Of a DNA stretch of 64,000 nt, positions 44,516 through 53,890 are shown in pieces. Every line of letters begins with the position of its first letter. The first letter of the stretch is position 1. Under the pieces are notes generated by a model. That model worked only from the letters and a program-made list of their open reading frames with translations. It was not told the DNA's origin and did no database searches. This DNA comes from Pirellula sp. GTDB lineage: Bacteria > Planctomycetota > Planctomycetia > Pirellulales > PNKZ01. The stretch spans positions 496,001 through 560,000 of the forward strand of contig PNKZ01000001.1 of NCBI GenBank assembly GCA_013822735.1, given 5' to 3'. Made by a program: the position numbers and the translations under genes.

Positions 44516-45843
44516 AGGAGCGTGCGTAGCGTCTGCTCCAGCGCATCGCCTACGAGCGTCACCGGCGTGCTCGCACCGGTCTTGAGGTCTTTCACCTGCA
44601 CCGTGCCTGCGGCGAGCTCGTCGTCGCCGGCGACGAGCGCCGCGCGGAAGCCGCGTTTATCGGCGTACTGCAATTGCTTGCCGATTTTCTTCGCTTCGGG
44701 ATACATCTCGCAGCCGATTCCTGCCGCGCGAAGGCGAGCCGCGAGCTTCAGGTAGTCGTGCAGCCGGCTTTCGACGAAATAGACGACGAACACCGGCGCG
44801 GGCGTGGAGACCTTTTCGATGAGATTCAACTGGGTCATCGCTTCGAGTAAGCGATCTAAGCCGAGCGACGCGCCGACGCCCGGCAGTTCTTGCTTCGTGT
44901 AGAGGCCGGCGAGATTATCGTAACGACCGCCGGAACAGACGCTGCCGATCTTCGGTAGGTCGTTCAGGAACGTTTCGTAGATGACGCCGGTGTAGTAGTC
45001 GAGCCCTCGCGCAATCGAAACATCGAGCTTCAGCCGGCGTTCGGGCACTCCCGCGGCCGCGGCGGCGGCGAGCAGGTCGCGCAGCTTTTGGGCTCCCTCT
45101 TCACCGCGCGGCGAACCGGCGACGAGTTTGGAGACTTCGCTGAGTACGGCGTCGTTCGACCCCTCGAGGCCGGCGAGCTTCAGCACATCGGCGGATTGCG
45201 CAGCGGTAGCATCGGCCGTGGCCGCCATTTCTTCGGCGACCTTTTCCGGCCCGATCTTACCGAGCTTGTCGAGCGCGCGGAGCACCGGCACCGAGCGTTC
45301 GGCGAGCCCGAGCTTCTCCAGAAGGCCGTTGAGCAACAAGCGGTTGTTCAGGCGAATCGTGAAGTTGTCGAAGCCGAGCGCCGCAAAGAGGTCGTTGATC
45401 ACGAGCACGGTCTCGATATCGGCCGCCGGCGAAAGCGTACCGATAGTGTCGAAATCGCACTGCATGAATTCGCGAAACCGGCCCGCTTGCGTGTTTTCGC
45501 CGCGCCAGACGCTGGCGATATGGTAGCGCTTCCAGGGCGTGCCGAGCGTGCCGATGTGTTGCGCGGCGAAGCGCGCGAGCGGCACGGTGAGATCGAACCG
45601 CAGGCCGACCCAGCGATCGCCGTGGTCTTGGAACTTATAGAGCTGCTTGTCAGTTTCGTCGGAGCCCTTGCCGGTGAGGATCTCGAGATATTCCAAGGCC
45701 GGCGTATCGATCGGCGAAAAACCGTAGCTGCGATAGACGCGGCGCGCCGTTTCGATGAGCCGCTCGCGCGGAATCATCGCTTCGGGGAGATAGTCGCGAA
45801 AGCCCTTGAGCGTGCGCGGTTCGATTCGTTTCACATCAGACAT
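44497..45843 (-). CDS. hisS: Histidyl-tRNA synthetase
   Basis: 448 residues. Class II synthetase: motif 1 region (RGFRDYLPEAMIPRERL), motif 2 FRQ-like block (GRFREFMQCDFDTIG with ENTQAGRFREF), the HisRS-specific RGLDYYTGVIYE, motif 3 GVGASLGLDRLLEAM, and a C-terminal anticodon-binding domain (APVFVVYFVE onward). Charges tRNA-His. The last codons lie in a shared repeat unit (GTCGGCC type), so the C-terminus (LLASVEP) may have been altered by the repeat. Confidence 0.95.
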   Translation of the reverse strand: MSDVKRIEPRTLKGFRDYLPEAMIPRERLIETARRVYRSYGFSPIDTPALEYLEILTGKGSDETDKQLYKFQDHGDRWVGLRFDLTVPLARFAAQHIGTLGTPWKRYHIASVWRGENTQAGRFREFMQCDFDTIGTLSPAADIETVLVINDLFAALGFDNFTIRLNNRLLLNGLLEKLGLAERSVPVLRALDKLGKIGPEKVAEEMAATADATAAQSADVLKLAGLEGSNDAVLSEVSKLVAGSPRGEEGAQKLRDLLAAAAAAGVPERRLKLDVSIARGLDYYTGVIYETFLNDLPKIGSVCSGGRYDNLAGLYTKQELPGVGASLGLDRLLEAMTQLNLIEKVSTPAPVFVVYFVESRLHDYLKLAARLRAAGIGCEMYPEAKKIGKQLQYADKRGFRAALVAGDDELAAGTVQVKDLKTGASTPVTLVGDALEQTLRTLLASVEP

Positions 45844-45901
45844 AGCAAACTACTTTCACGCACGGCTGTCGTCCCTTGTTGAGGCAAGAAGGAATTCAGC
45901 A

Positions 45902-46023
45902 AGGGGGATGTGGGGATAGGAGGAGATGAGGAGGATGTAAGTCAAGGAAGAGGACGAAATGGGTTTAAGCTGAGTTGTCTTCCAATTCAATCTCCCATAT
46001 CTCCTCCTATCCCCCTATCTCCT
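45902..46023. repeat. Heptamer-like hairpin element, GGGGATA/GGAGGAGA family
   Basis: The left arm 45902-45937 is purine-rich (GGGGATA, GGAGGAGA, TGAGGAGG). The right arm 45989-46023 is the pyrimidine complement (ATCTCCC, ATATCTCC, TCCTATCC). The period is 7-8 bp and the loop is about 50 nt. Confidence 0.7.
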
Positions 46024-46050
46024 TTGCTGCTCCGAATCAGCGCAGCGCGG

Positions 46051-46605
46051 CTAGTTCAAGAGCGGCAGTAGCGGCGGCTTCGGGCTGCGGATGCTCTTTT
46101 GGCCTTTGGGGGGCGTGACCACTTCCATGTATTCATGCACCTGCTCGGGCGTTTCGAAATACTTTTCGTAGACGTAGTGGTCGTCGAATTCGCAATCGTC
46201 GGTCGAGTAGGTGCGGCAGATTTCCGGCCGCGTTTCGTATATGCCGCAGAGGTTGTCGCTGCGCAGATGCTTGCAGGTCGTGTGGACGAGGACGTACCAA
46301 TCGTCGTCTTCGACGAAGAATGTCGTTTGGCTATGAAGCATGGCCCAACGGATGTAATCGAAATCGCCCCGCTCGCTCGGACGCTCGATCGGCCAGGCGA
46401 AATACTTGCAACACTTCGCCGAGCAATGGTCGCAGAGGCTTTGGCCGGGAAGCAGCACCGGTCGCGGCTTGCGCGACTCATCCATTACGGGCGCCGGAGC
46501 AACCGCCGGGGCGGTCTTCTTTGTATCGCGCTTGCCGCGCGACGGCTTTTCAATAGACGCGCTACCACGCACGGTGACGGACGGCTCTTTGCGACGCGAC
46601 GACAT
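46051..46605 (-). CDS. YkgJ-family cysteine cluster protein
   Basis: 184 residues from the ATG at 46605 with GGAG about 10 nt upstream; the longer frame to 46671 is less likely. A basic, Pro-rich N-terminal 50 residues precede the YkgJ/CxxCxxCC zinc/iron cluster motif: CDHCSAKCCKYF, then CKHLRSDNLCGIYETRPEIC, the typical spaced cysteines. These proteins bind a metal cluster; biological role not established. Not in an obvious operon. Confidence 0.85.
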   Translation of the reverse strand: MSSRRKEPSVTVRGSASIEKPSRGKRDTKKTAPAVAPAPVMDESRKPRPVLLPGQSLCDHCSAKCCKYFAWPIERPSERGDFDYIRWAMLHSQTTFFVEDDDWYVLVHTTCKHLRSDNLCGIYETRPEICRTYSTDDCEFDDHYVYEKYFETPEQVHEYMEVVTPPKGQKSIRSPKPPLLPLLN

Positions 46606-46714
46606 GCGCGCTCTCTCCTGAAGACGACGGCCCTGAAGAACAACGTACGGGGGCCGAAAACGTGCGGGCAAGACTAACAGAGACGACGCGTTTTTTCCAG
46701 TTGCGGGATCGGAG

Positions 46715-46774
46715 GCCCGCCGTCGCCGACCGCGGGCTAAATACGAGAGGGAAGTAGCACGAGAGGGAAGTAGC
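46715..46774. repeat. Half REP element and perfect 16-bp tandem duplication
   Basis: GCCCGCCGTCGCCGACCGCG followed by GGCTAAATA (46715-46743) is one hairpin of the RAYT-associated REP. ACGAGAGGGAAGTAGC then occurs twice in tandem (46743-46758, 46759-46774), right before the stop of the ketosynthase-like gene. Confidence 0.7.
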
Positions 46775-46783
46775 GTGAATTGA

Positions 46784-48046
46784 CTACTTCGCGAGAACCA
46801 CGGCCGTGGCTTGCCCCGCGGCCGTGTAGCTCACGACGACGCACGCGGGTGCAAATGTCGTAAGCGGAGCGCCGTGGACGACGTCGAGGCCGCACTCGGG
46901 GTCGGGCTTATCGCAATGGGCCGTCGGCGGCAGGTAGCCTTGATCGAGCGCCATGGCGGCCAGAGCCGTTTCAACGGCGCCGCAGGCCACGCCCAGGCAG
47001 CCCATGTAGCCTTTGGCGCCGAACACCGGCACGCCGGGGAGTGCCTTGCGCAAGGCGGCGGCTTCCGCGAGGTCTCCTTGTCGCGTCGCCAGGCCATGCG
47101 CGACGACGAAGCCGACGTCGCGCGGCGTGAGTTTCGCATCGGCCAGCGCTCGCTCGACGGCGAAGCGAACGCAATCGCCGATGAAGCCGCGCCCGGCAAT
47201 GCGCGGATCGATGCCGGTGCCCCAGCCGAGTACTGCGGCGAAGATGTGCGCTCCGCGAGCTTCGGCGTGCGCGCGACTCTCGAGCGTGAGTACGGCCGCC
47301 CCTTCACCGCGCGTCTGACCGTCGCGATCTGTATCAAACGGGCGTCCGGCGCGCTCGAGATCGGCGCTGGGGGACATCTCTTCCGACATTTGCCGACGAA
47401 GCAAATCGTAAGCGTTCACGCGCGACGACGCGGCGCCGGCCATCATGTAGTCGGCCTGTCCTCGCTGAATGACGCGCGTCGCTTCGCCGATCGCCGAAAT
47501 GCCGGAAGCTTCGGCCATGCAGATGCTGTTGTTCGGGCCCCGGGCGTCGTGACCGATGGAGATATGGCAGGCCGGCATGTTCGGCAGAATCTTGAGCATG
47601 CTCAACGGGTAACAGGCGGTCATGCCGGTCTCGCCCCACCGGGCAAAGTCGTATTCGCCGTCGATCATACTGGCGCGAAAGGGACCGGCGACTTCTTCGA
47701 GCGGGCTGCGGATCACTTCGCCGCCGAAGATTACGCCGAAGCGCTCGGGGTCGAGGCCCCCGTCGGCGATCGCCGAGTCGTCGCGAGCCAAGCCGGCCGC
47801 GGCGACGGAGAGCTGCGCATCCCGGGCCATTACTTTGAGCGCTTTACGGGGCTTTACGTAGACGACCGGATCGAAGCCTTGCACTTCGCCTGCGACCCTG
47901 GCCGTGAGGCCCGCCGTGTTGAAGTCCGTAATCGCGCGTAAAGCCGACTTGCCGGAGCGGAGCGCTTCCCAAACGGCATCGCGCCCGATGCCTAAGGGAC
48001 AAACGACGCCGAGCCCTGTAATGACGGCGGGTGCTTCGGCGTTCAT
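46784..48046 (-). CDS. Beta-ketoacyl-ACP synthase homologue with altered active site
   Basis: 420 residues, full thiolase-fold KAS II (FabF) length. The ungapped match to FabF around the nucleophile is GPNNSICMAEASG against GPSISIATACTSG, which puts Glu179 where the catalytic Cys should be. The first His is kept (AHGLATRQGDLAE, His317), the Lys is kept (Lys345), but the second His is replaced by Cys350 in KGYMGC. It should not condense acyl chains by the normal route; chain-length-factor-like, decarboxylase-like or partner roles are possible. It is the second gene after the desaturase (48 nt gap). Confidence 0.85.
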   Translation of the reverse strand: MNAEAPAVITGLGVVCPLGIGRDAVWEALRSGKSALRAITDFNTAGLTARVAGEVQGFDPVVYVKPRKALKVMARDAQLSVAAAGLARDDSAIADGGLDPERFGVIFGGEVIRSPLEEVAGPFRASMIDGEYDFARWGETGMTACYPLSMLKILPNMPACHISIGHDARGPNNSICMAEASGISAIGEATRVIQRGQADYMMAGAASSRVNAYDLLRRQMSEEMSPSADLERAGRPFDTDRDGQTRGEGAAVLTLESRAHAEARGAHIFAAVLGWGTGIDPRIAGRGFIGDCVRFAVERALADAKLTPRDVGFVVAHGLATRQGDLAEAAALRKALPGVPVFGAKGYMGCLGVACGAVETALAAMALDQGYLPPTAHCDKPDPECGLDVVHGAPLTTFAPACVVVSYTAAGQATAVVLAK

Positions 48047-48094
48047 TCTCGGCGGCCCGTCTGGGCGACTCGTCTCGACGACAAGTTTCGCGGC

Positions 48095-49144
48095 TTAGGA
48101 ATTGGTCTTCACCGCATCGAGGCGATGGCTCGGCAGGACGACGTCTTTCGCCAGTCCGACGGACTGAAGGAATTTGATCGTCAGCCACGTGAGATCGAAC
48201 TCCCACCACTTATGGCCATGCTTTGCGCTGCGCTGATCGGCGTGATGATTGTTATGCCACCCTTCGCCGTTGCTGACCAGTCCCACAAACCAATTGTTGC
48301 GGCTGTTTTCATCGGTTTCGTAGTTGCGATAACCCCAAACGTGCGAGAGCGAATTCACGCTCCAAGTCACGTGCCAGACGATCACGGTGCGGACGAAGAC
48401 GCCCCAGATAAGCACGCTCCAGCCGAATTGCGCGGCCTCGCTCGCGTTGGGAAAGGCGAACGTGTAGTAGGCGGCGAAGCCGAGCACGAAGAACACGACC
48501 CAACTGGCGACATTCAACCAAACCCAGAGGAGTTTGCGCTCCAGACCGAAATAGAACGGGTCGCGCAGCACATCGCGGGCGTATTTTTCGTAGTGGTTTA
48601 GGCTGTGGATCTGGACGTTATCCACCAACAGCCAGCCCATGTGACCCCAGAAGAAATTCACCAGCGGACTATGCGGATCGGGCTGTTCGTCTGAGTGTTG
48701 ATGGTGCAGCCGATGAATGGCGACCCACTTGGCGGGCGTGTCTTGCACGCAAAGCACGCCGAGCATGGCAAACGTGTGCTCCAGCCACTTCGGTACGATA
48801 AAGCCTTGGTGCGTGAGGAGTCGGTGGTAGCAAAGGTTAATGCCGAGCGTACCGAAGACGTACATTCCCAAGACCGCGAGCGTCACGCCGGTCCAACTGA
48901 AGAAGTACGGAAAGAACGCGAGGCAAGCGACCGCGTGGTATACGACAAACGAAATCGCGTAGTCCCACATGATGGATTTGCTGCGTACGGTCGCCGGACG
49001 GGGCAATCGCCCGTTTTCGTCGAGCCGGGCGTGCCATTTCTCCATCGGCCGATCGGCGATGAAGGTGCCGGCCGGCACGTCGGCCGCGGCATCCTCCGCG
49101 GAGTTGAGTTTCGTGAGAACCAGTTGCTGCGTTTGCTCGGTCAT
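48095..49144 (-). CDS. Acyl-CoA desaturase-type fatty acid desaturase
   Basis: 349 residues, integral membrane. The three His boxes of delta-9 desaturases are present: CYHRLLTHQGF, HRLHHQHSD and HNNHHADQR. Hydrophobic helices separate them. The enzyme uses di-iron and O2 to insert a double bond in an acyl chain. Its immediate downstream neighbour is the odd ketosynthase homologue, so the pair may make or tune a membrane lipid. N-terminal 40 residues are extra and hydrophilic. Confidence 0.9.
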   Translation of the reverse strand: MTEQTQQLVLTKLNSAEDAAADVPAGTFIADRPMEKWHARLDENGRLPRPATVRSKSIMWDYAISFVVYHAVACLAFFPYFFSWTGVTLAVLGMYVFGTLGINLCYHRLLTHQGFIVPKWLEHTFAMLGVLCVQDTPAKWVAIHRLHHQHSDEQPDPHSPLVNFFWGHMGWLLVDNVQIHSLNHYEKYARDVLRDPFYFGLERKLLWVWLNVASWVVFFVLGFAAYYTFAFPNASEAAQFGWSVLIWGVFVRTVIVWHVTWSVNSLSHVWGYRNYETDENSRNNWFVGLVSNGEGWHNNHHADQRSAKHGHKWWEFDLTWLTIKFLQSVGLAKDVVLPSHRLDAVKTNS

Positions 49145-49558
49145 CCGCGGAGGGCTCCTGTCGAGCTGCTTACGGGGCGCGACGCGTCGTCGTGCTCATC
49201 TGTCGGCCGGGCCGATACTTAAGGCCGTGTTCGGGCGGAACTTCCAGGCCTGTTGCCGCCGTCTTTGCTCGAAGTTCCCATCTTGACAAAAGGGGGTTTG
49301 AAGTCAACACCAGTCGGACGTCCGAACGAACGGTGTTGCCTAGATGTCATCCGTACGTAAGTGCCTTCGTCAACATGGGTTGCACACGTCTGCCCGGTTC
49401 CGTGCGGAGCGGCATCACGCGCGTGCGGAGAGGCGCATTCGGGCTGTGCGACACCGCCGACAACCGGACAACATGCGGCGGGCCGCACGAACGGTGGTTC
49501 GCTGAACGGCCGATGCCGGTTATCGTAGTGGTCTCGCACCTTCATGGAGGATTCCGCG
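49145..49558. other. 414-bp intergenic region
   Basis: Divergent region between the desaturase and a 40-residue gene. It contains TTGAC and GTCAA separated by 15 bp (49283-49307), which could be an operator-like inverted repeat, but the evidence is weak. No credible ORF; the short frames are antisense or overlapping. Confidence 0.4.
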
Positions 49559-49681
49559 ATGCCTGCCCGCAAGTCCGAGCGACCCCGGCCAATTGTTGAA
49601 TTGCCGGCGGCGCGCAAACTTTGGCGTTTTGATTTGCCGCACGGAATGAAGCCGCCGCATCTGCCGCCGCCGAAAAAGTAG
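49559..49681 (+). CDS. 40-residue Pro/basic-rich small protein
   Basis: ATG at 49559 with GGAGG (49546-49550) at ideal spacing of 8 nt. The product starts MPARKSERPRPIVELPAARK and ends LWRFDLPHGMKPPHLPPPKK. No signal or membrane segment. I do not recognise the family. The strong Shine-Dalgarno, in a region where many genes lack one, is the main support. Confidence 0.55.
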   Translation: MPARKSERPRPIVELPAARKLWRFDLPHGMKPPHLPPPKK

Positions 49682-49706
49682 AACGTCGCAGTGTGTGAGG
49701 CGCCCG

Positions 49707-49779
49707 AGCGCGTCGACAAGCGACGCGGCTAAATGGACCTTGCCGGCTCGTCGAACCCTGAACCACGAACCCTGAACTG
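49707..49779. repeat. TTTAGC-foot hairpin followed by CCCTGAA heptamers
   Basis: CGCGTCGACAAGCGACGCGG then CTAAATG (49707-49735) is the same hairpin as at 25584. Single-arm CCCTGAA/CCACGAA/CCCTGAA units (49751-49779) end 4 nt before the purU start. Confidence 0.8.
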
Positions 49780-49783
49780 ATTC

Positions 49784-50647
49784 ATGCAGATTGTCGTCAC
49801 CGCTGTCGGACCCGATCACAAGGGGCTCGCCGATCCGATCATTCACTTCCTCACGACACAGGGAGCGAATATCGCCGAAATCCAGATGTACGACCATGAC
49901 GAAGAGCGCGTCTTCGCCATGCTCTGTCGGGCCGAACTGGAGGTCGACGACTTCGCCAAATTACGTAAAGAGCTGACGGCGATCGGCGTCGACAAAGAGC
50001 TTTCGGTACGCGTCTGGTCGCCCGAGCTTCGCGCGAAGCGGCCGCGCCTGGCGATTTGCGCTACCTATCGGCCCGAAGCGCCGCTCGCATTATTGCGGGC
50101 GATCCGCGACGGCGAACTGAAGGCCGAAGCCGCCCTGATGCTCGGCAACCGACCGAATTGCCGCGCCTTGGCCGAGCAGTTCGGCGTGCCGTGGCATTCG
50201 ATCGGCGACAACACGGGTGTTGCGAACGACGACGACATGATCGCGCTGTGCGATCAGTACGACATCGATTACATCATCCTGGCCCGGTATATGCGCATTC
50301 TGCCGGCCGCGAGCTGCTGGAAATATGCCGGCGGCCGGATCATCAATCTGCACCACGGGCTGTTGCCGAGCTTCAAAGGATTGCGGCCGTATCACGATGC
50401 TTATGCTTCGCGCATGCTGACTTACGGGGCAACGTGCCACTTCATCGTGCCGGAACTCGACGCGGGAAATCAAATCATTCAACAAGCGACATTTACCGTG
50501 CCGCCCGGCACTCCGCTCACGGAAATCATTCGCCTCGGGCAGGAAGACAACGAGCCACGTTGCCTCGTCGAGGGTGTACGCCGCGTCGTCAATCGTGAAG
50601 TGCTGCTGCATTTCCATCGCGTGATCGCCAGAGGAAAGAGTAGCTAG
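49784..50647 (+). CDS. purU: Formyltetrahydrofolate deformylase
   Basis: 287 residues. N-terminal ACT domain ([20 protein letters not shown]) and a C-terminal formyltransferase-like domain with [24 protein letters not shown] (Asn and His of the active site) and DAGNQIIQQ with the catalytic Asp. It hydrolyses 10-formyl-THF to formate and THF, balancing one-carbon pools; the ACT domain binds Gly/Met in E. coli. The start codon directly follows a heptamer array, and the stop lies at the left edge of the next one. Confidence 0.92.
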   Translation: MQIVVTAVGPDHKGLADPIIHFLTTQGANIAEIQMYDHDEERVFAMLCRAELEVDDFAKLRKELTAIGVDKELSVRVWSPELRAKRPRLAICATYRPEAPLALLRAIRDGELKAEAALMLGNRPNCRALAEQFGVPWHSIGDNTGVANDDDMIALCDQYDIDYIILARYMRILPAASCWKYAGGRIINLHHGLLPSFKGLRPYHDAYASRMLTYGATCHFIVPELDAGNQIIQQATFTVPPGTPLTEIIRLGQEDNEPRCLVEGVRRVVNREVLLHFHRVIARGKSS

Positions 50648-50771
50648 TAGCTGGTTGCTAGTAGCTAGTGGAAGAGCGCGTCGACGACTGACGCGGCTGA
50701 GTGCCTCTTTACTCACTACTTATCCCCGACCTCTCCCCCTTTCCGTTCCAGCAACTAGCTGCCAGCTACTC
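50640..50771. repeat. Heptamer-arm hairpin element, TAGCTAG family, with hairpin inside
   Basis: The left arm 50640-50671 (TAGCTAG, TAGCTGG, TTGCTAG, TAGCTAG) includes the purU stop. A diverged CGCGTCGACGACTGACGCGG hairpin lies at 50675-50701. The right arm 50750-50771 (CAACTAG, CTGCCAG, CTACT) touches the mnmG ATG. Confidence 0.85.
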
Positions 50772-52586
50772 ATGACTTCCACGTACCAATACGACGTCGT
50801 TGTGATCGGAGCCGGACATGCCGGGACCGAGGCGGCGATGGCGGCTGCGCGGTTGGGAGCGAAGACGGCGCTACTCACGACGAGCCTCGATACGGTCGGC
50901 CAAATGAGTTGCAACCCGGCAATCGGCGGCGTCGCCAAGGGGCAGATCGTCCGTGAAATCGACGCGCTCGGCGGCATCATGGGACGCGTCATCGACGCAA
51001 CCGGCATCCAATTTCGGATGCTCAATCTTCGCAAAGGCCCGGCCATGCACAGCCCCCGGGCGCAGGCCGATAAGCGGGCGTATCAAAACGAAGTGAAGCG
51101 AATGGTCGAGTCGCAAGCGAATCTCGATCTCCGTCAGGAAGTGGTCGAAGACTTGGTTGTGGAGCAATTGGCCGCCGGTCCGCGCGTCGTCGGCGTGCTG
51201 GTGCGCGGCGGCGCCGAATATCGGGCCGAGCGCATCGTCATTACGACCGGCACGTTCTTGCGAGCGCTCATGCACACGGGCGAGGCGCAAACTCCGGGCG
51301 GGCGAGCAGGCGAAGGGACGACTACCGGCATCAGCGGCGCGCTCGGTCGGCTCGGGATTCGCTTGCAACGCTTCAAGACCGGCACGCCGCCGCGACTCAA
51401 CGGTCGCACGATTGATTACGACCGATGCGAACTGCAGCCGGGCGACGCTGATCCCCGGCCGTTTTCGTTTCTCAACGACCGCATCGAAACGCCGCAGATT
51501 CCTTGCCACATCACGTATACGAACGACGCCGTCCACGAATTGATTCGGGCCAATCTCTCGCGTGCGCCGATGTATAGCGGCCAAATTCAATCGAGCGGGC
51601 CTCGCTACTGCCCGTCGATCGAGGACAAGGTCGTACGCTTCGCCGACAAAGATCGACACCAGCTTTTCTTGGAGCCGGAAGGGCGCGCGACGCACGAAGT
51701 CTACGTCAACGGCGTGTCGACGAGCCTGCCGCGCGACGTGCAGGATCAGATGTTCAAGTTGATCCCCGGACTGGAGAACGCGCAGATCATGCGCTACGGC
51801 TATGCCGTGGAATACGATTTCGCGCCGCCGGAGCAGCTCTGGCCGAGTTTGGAGACCAAGCAAGTTCGCGGGCTCTATTTAGCCGGACAAATCAACGGCA
51901 CGACCGGCTACGAAGAAGCGGGCGCCCAAGGTCTGCTGGCCGGCGCGAATGCCGCGCTCGCTGCGCGCGGCAGCGATCCGCTCGTCCTCCGTCGCAACGA
52001 TGCTTACATGGGTGTACTAATTGACGACCTCGTGACGAAGGGGGTCGACGAACCGTATCGCATGTTTACGAGCCGAGCCGAGTATCGCTTACTGCTCCGG
52101 CACGACAACGCCGATCGCCGTCTGACGCCGATTGCCGAAAAGCTCGGTCTCGTTGATGCCGAGCGCAGCGGCAAGTTCGCGGCAAAGCTTGCCGAGATCG
52201 ATCGCGCGCGGCAGGTGTTGCAAGCGACACGCGTCGGCGGCGAATCACTAGAACGCTTCCTTGTGCACCCCGATTCCACCTGGGAGGGAGTCGTCGAGCG
52301 CTGTCCGGCACTGGCCGACATCTCACGCGACACTGCGGAGCAAATCGTCAACGACGTGAAGTACGCAGGCTACGTCGACCGGCAAGAGTTGGAGATCGCG
52401 CGCGTTGAGCGGTTGGCGGAGAAGCGTATTCCGGCCTCGTTCGACTTCGGTGCCATCAAACAATTGCGGACCGAAGCGCGCGAAAAACTCTGTCGCATTC
52501 GGCCGGCGTCGCTCGCTCAGGCCGCGCGGATTAGCGGTATCACGCCGGCCGACTTGGCGCTTGTGCGCGTTTATCTCGAAGCGTAA
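50772..52586 (+). CDS. mnmG: tRNA uridine-5-carboxymethylaminomethyl modification enzyme MnmG
   Basis: 604 residues from the ATG at 50772; the frame from 50655 would translate repeat DNA. FAD-binding motif [72 protein letters not shown] and the C-terminal [23 protein letters not shown] block are all typical. Works with MnmE at wobble uridines of several tRNAs. No Shine-Dalgarno, because the heptamer arm abuts the start. Confidence 0.93.
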   Translation: MTSTYQYDVVVIGAGHAGTEAAMAAARLGAKTALLTTSLDTVGQMSCNPAIGGVAKGQIVREIDALGGIMGRVIDATGIQFRMLNLRKGPAMHSPRAQADKRAYQNEVKRMVESQANLDLRQEVVEDLVVEQLAAGPRVVGVLVRGGAEYRAERIVITTGTFLRALMHTGEAQTPGGRAGEGTTTGISGALGRLGIRLQRFKTGTPPRLNGRTIDYDRCELQPGDADPRPFSFLNDRIETPQIPCHITYTNDAVHELIRANLSRAPMYSGQIQSSGPRYCPSIEDKVVRFADKDRHQLFLEPEGRATHEVYVNGVSTSLPRDVQDQMFKLIPGLENAQIMRYGYAVEYDFAPPEQLWPSLETKQVRGLYLAGQINGTTGYEEAGAQGLLAGANAALAARGSDPLVLRRNDAYMGVLIDDLVTKGVDEPYRMFTSRAEYRLLLRHDNADRRLTPIAEKLGLVDAERSGKFAAKLAEIDRARQVLQATRVGGESLERFLVHPDSTWEGVVERCPALADISRDTAEQIVNDVKYAGYVDRQELEIARVERLAEKRIPASFDFGAIKQLRTEAREKLCRIRPASLAQAARISGITPADLALVRVYLEA

Positions 52587-52844
52587 CGGCGTTGTCGGGC
52601 CGTCTCGTGAGACCGAAGACCCTTGTCGGAATCCGCCCCTATTTTCCCCGCAGGCCCCTCTCCTTTCGCGGGTCTGCCATCGGTCCGGGGTTCACTAAAG
52701 CACGCGAAACAGTCAGTTTTCCGCTGTGTGATTGGTTTTCGACCGTCTTCAATGCATACGTAAGGTGACCGAGGATGTGGCCTTGGAATTCGCCGTATGT
52801 CGTAAGCGATTGCCGGGATTGATGTTGCGGCTCGCAGATCAGTA

Positions 52845-52872
52845 TTGACTCACTCCTGGCCGGGCCTATAAT
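52845..52872 (+). promoter_or_regulatory. Strong sigma-70 promoter
   Basis: TTGACT (52845-52850), 16-bp spacer, TATAAT (52867-52872). The -10 is perfect and the -35 has one mismatch. Transcription would start near 52879, almost 390 nt before the response regulator gene at 53267. The transcript would begin with the tandem repeats at 52930. Confidence 0.7.
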
Positions 52873-52929
52873 CGCAACAGGTGGCAAGCTCGGCAATTTC
52901 GGTTAAACCGGACATTGTCAGAGGTTGAG

Positions 52930-52965
52930 ACAATGCCAGTGACTGAGACAAGGTCAGTGACTGAG
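52930..52965 (+). repeat. 18-bp direct repeat in a long leader
   Basis: GACAATGCCAGTGACTGA (52930-52947) is followed at once by GACAAGGTCAGTGACTGA (52948-52965). More partial GTCAG and GACTC units flank it to about 53000. It lies inside the long leader after the promoter at 52845. The rest of the 680-bp gap (52587-53266) shows no gene. A GGCTCGA/TTGAGCC hairpin with a T-rich loop sits just before the regulator's ribosome-binding site near 53226-53244. Confidence 0.7.
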
Positions 52966-53266
52966 TGAGTACCACGGTTTGAGAAGTATGTCGGTGACTC
53001 TCCGATGCGAAGCGTCGGGTGAATTGTCGGCAGATAAGTGTTATCGAAGAGTCAGTGGAGAGAGAGTCTGCACGGCGGTTGGTTCGCGGCCCAATGGTCG
53101 CGGTCATTCGCACGGTCGGGGGCAGGCGTGCATCGGGCGAGCGTCCGAATAGCGTAACACGGAGGATTAGGAACTTTGGTGGCGCTGTGGCACGCGGCGT
53201 CGGCTAAGGTCCCGCTTTGGACTGGCTCGACTTTTTTGAGCCGGGGAGAAGGGTGGTAAGGGCTGC

Positions 53267-53848
53267 ATGAAAACCGTATTCACAACGGGCGAAGCCGCGA
53301 AGATCTGCAAGGTCAGTCAGCAAACGATTATTCGCTGTTTTGATTCCGGTCAACTGAAAGGCTTCCGCGTTCCGGGAAGCCGCTTTCGCCGCATTCCGCG
53401 CGACCAGTTGTACTCGTTCATGAAAGACAACGGCATTCCGACCGACGCGCTGGAAAGCGGCAAGCGGAAGGTGCTCCTCGTCGACGACGACGTCGAATTA
53501 GTCGAATTGATCTCCGACGTGTTGGAAAAAGACGGCCGTTTCGATGTTCGCATTGCCAACAACGGCTTCGATGCCGGCATGCTCGTCAAAGAGTATGGCC
53601 CGGATCTGATCGTGCTCGACGTCATGCTTCCGGATATCAACGGCAAAGAAGTTTGCCAGCGCGTCCGCAAAGATCATGCGCCCGAGGAAGTGAAGATCAT
53701 TTGCATCTCCGGCATGGTCGAGGAAGACAAGATCGCCGATTTGAAGGCGGCCGGCGCCAACGAGTTCCTACACAAGCCGTTCGAAGTCGATACGCTGATC
53801 GACCGAATGTGTCGGATGCTCGATATCGAAACGGCCACGACTCGCTAA
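53267..53848 (+). CDS. Response regulator with N-terminal excisionase-type HTH
   Basis: 193 residues. Residues 1-60 are a MerR/excisionase-like HTH (TTGEAAKICKVSQQTIIRCFDS and a wing GFRVPGSRFRRIPR). Residues 68-190 are a receiver domain: LVDDD acidic pocket, D118 phosphorylation site in IVLDVMLPD, conserved Ser (CISG) and Lys (LHKPFE). The DNA-binding part precedes the receiver, opposite to usual response regulators. AAGGG lies about 8 nt upstream of the ATG. The partner kinase follows 42 nt downstream. Confidence 0.88.
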   Translation: MKTVFTTGEAAKICKVSQQTIIRCFDSGQLKGFRVPGSRFRRIPRDQLYSFMKDNGIPTDALESGKRKVLLVDDDVELVELISDVLEKDGRFDVRIANNGFDAGMLVKEYGPDLIVLDVMLPDINGKEVCQRVRKDHAPEEVKIICISGMVEEDKIADLKAAGANEFLHKPFEVDTLIDRMCRMLDIETATTR

Positions 53849-53890
53849 ACCTCTCCGCAATCGGCCTCGGCCGATCGACGACGTACGACT

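Noticed and set aside
49283-49307. TTGAC-N15-GTCAA inverted repeat as a regulator operator
   Set aside because: Only 5-bp half sites, no promoter elements in register and no regulator nearby; a chance occurrence cannot be excluded.
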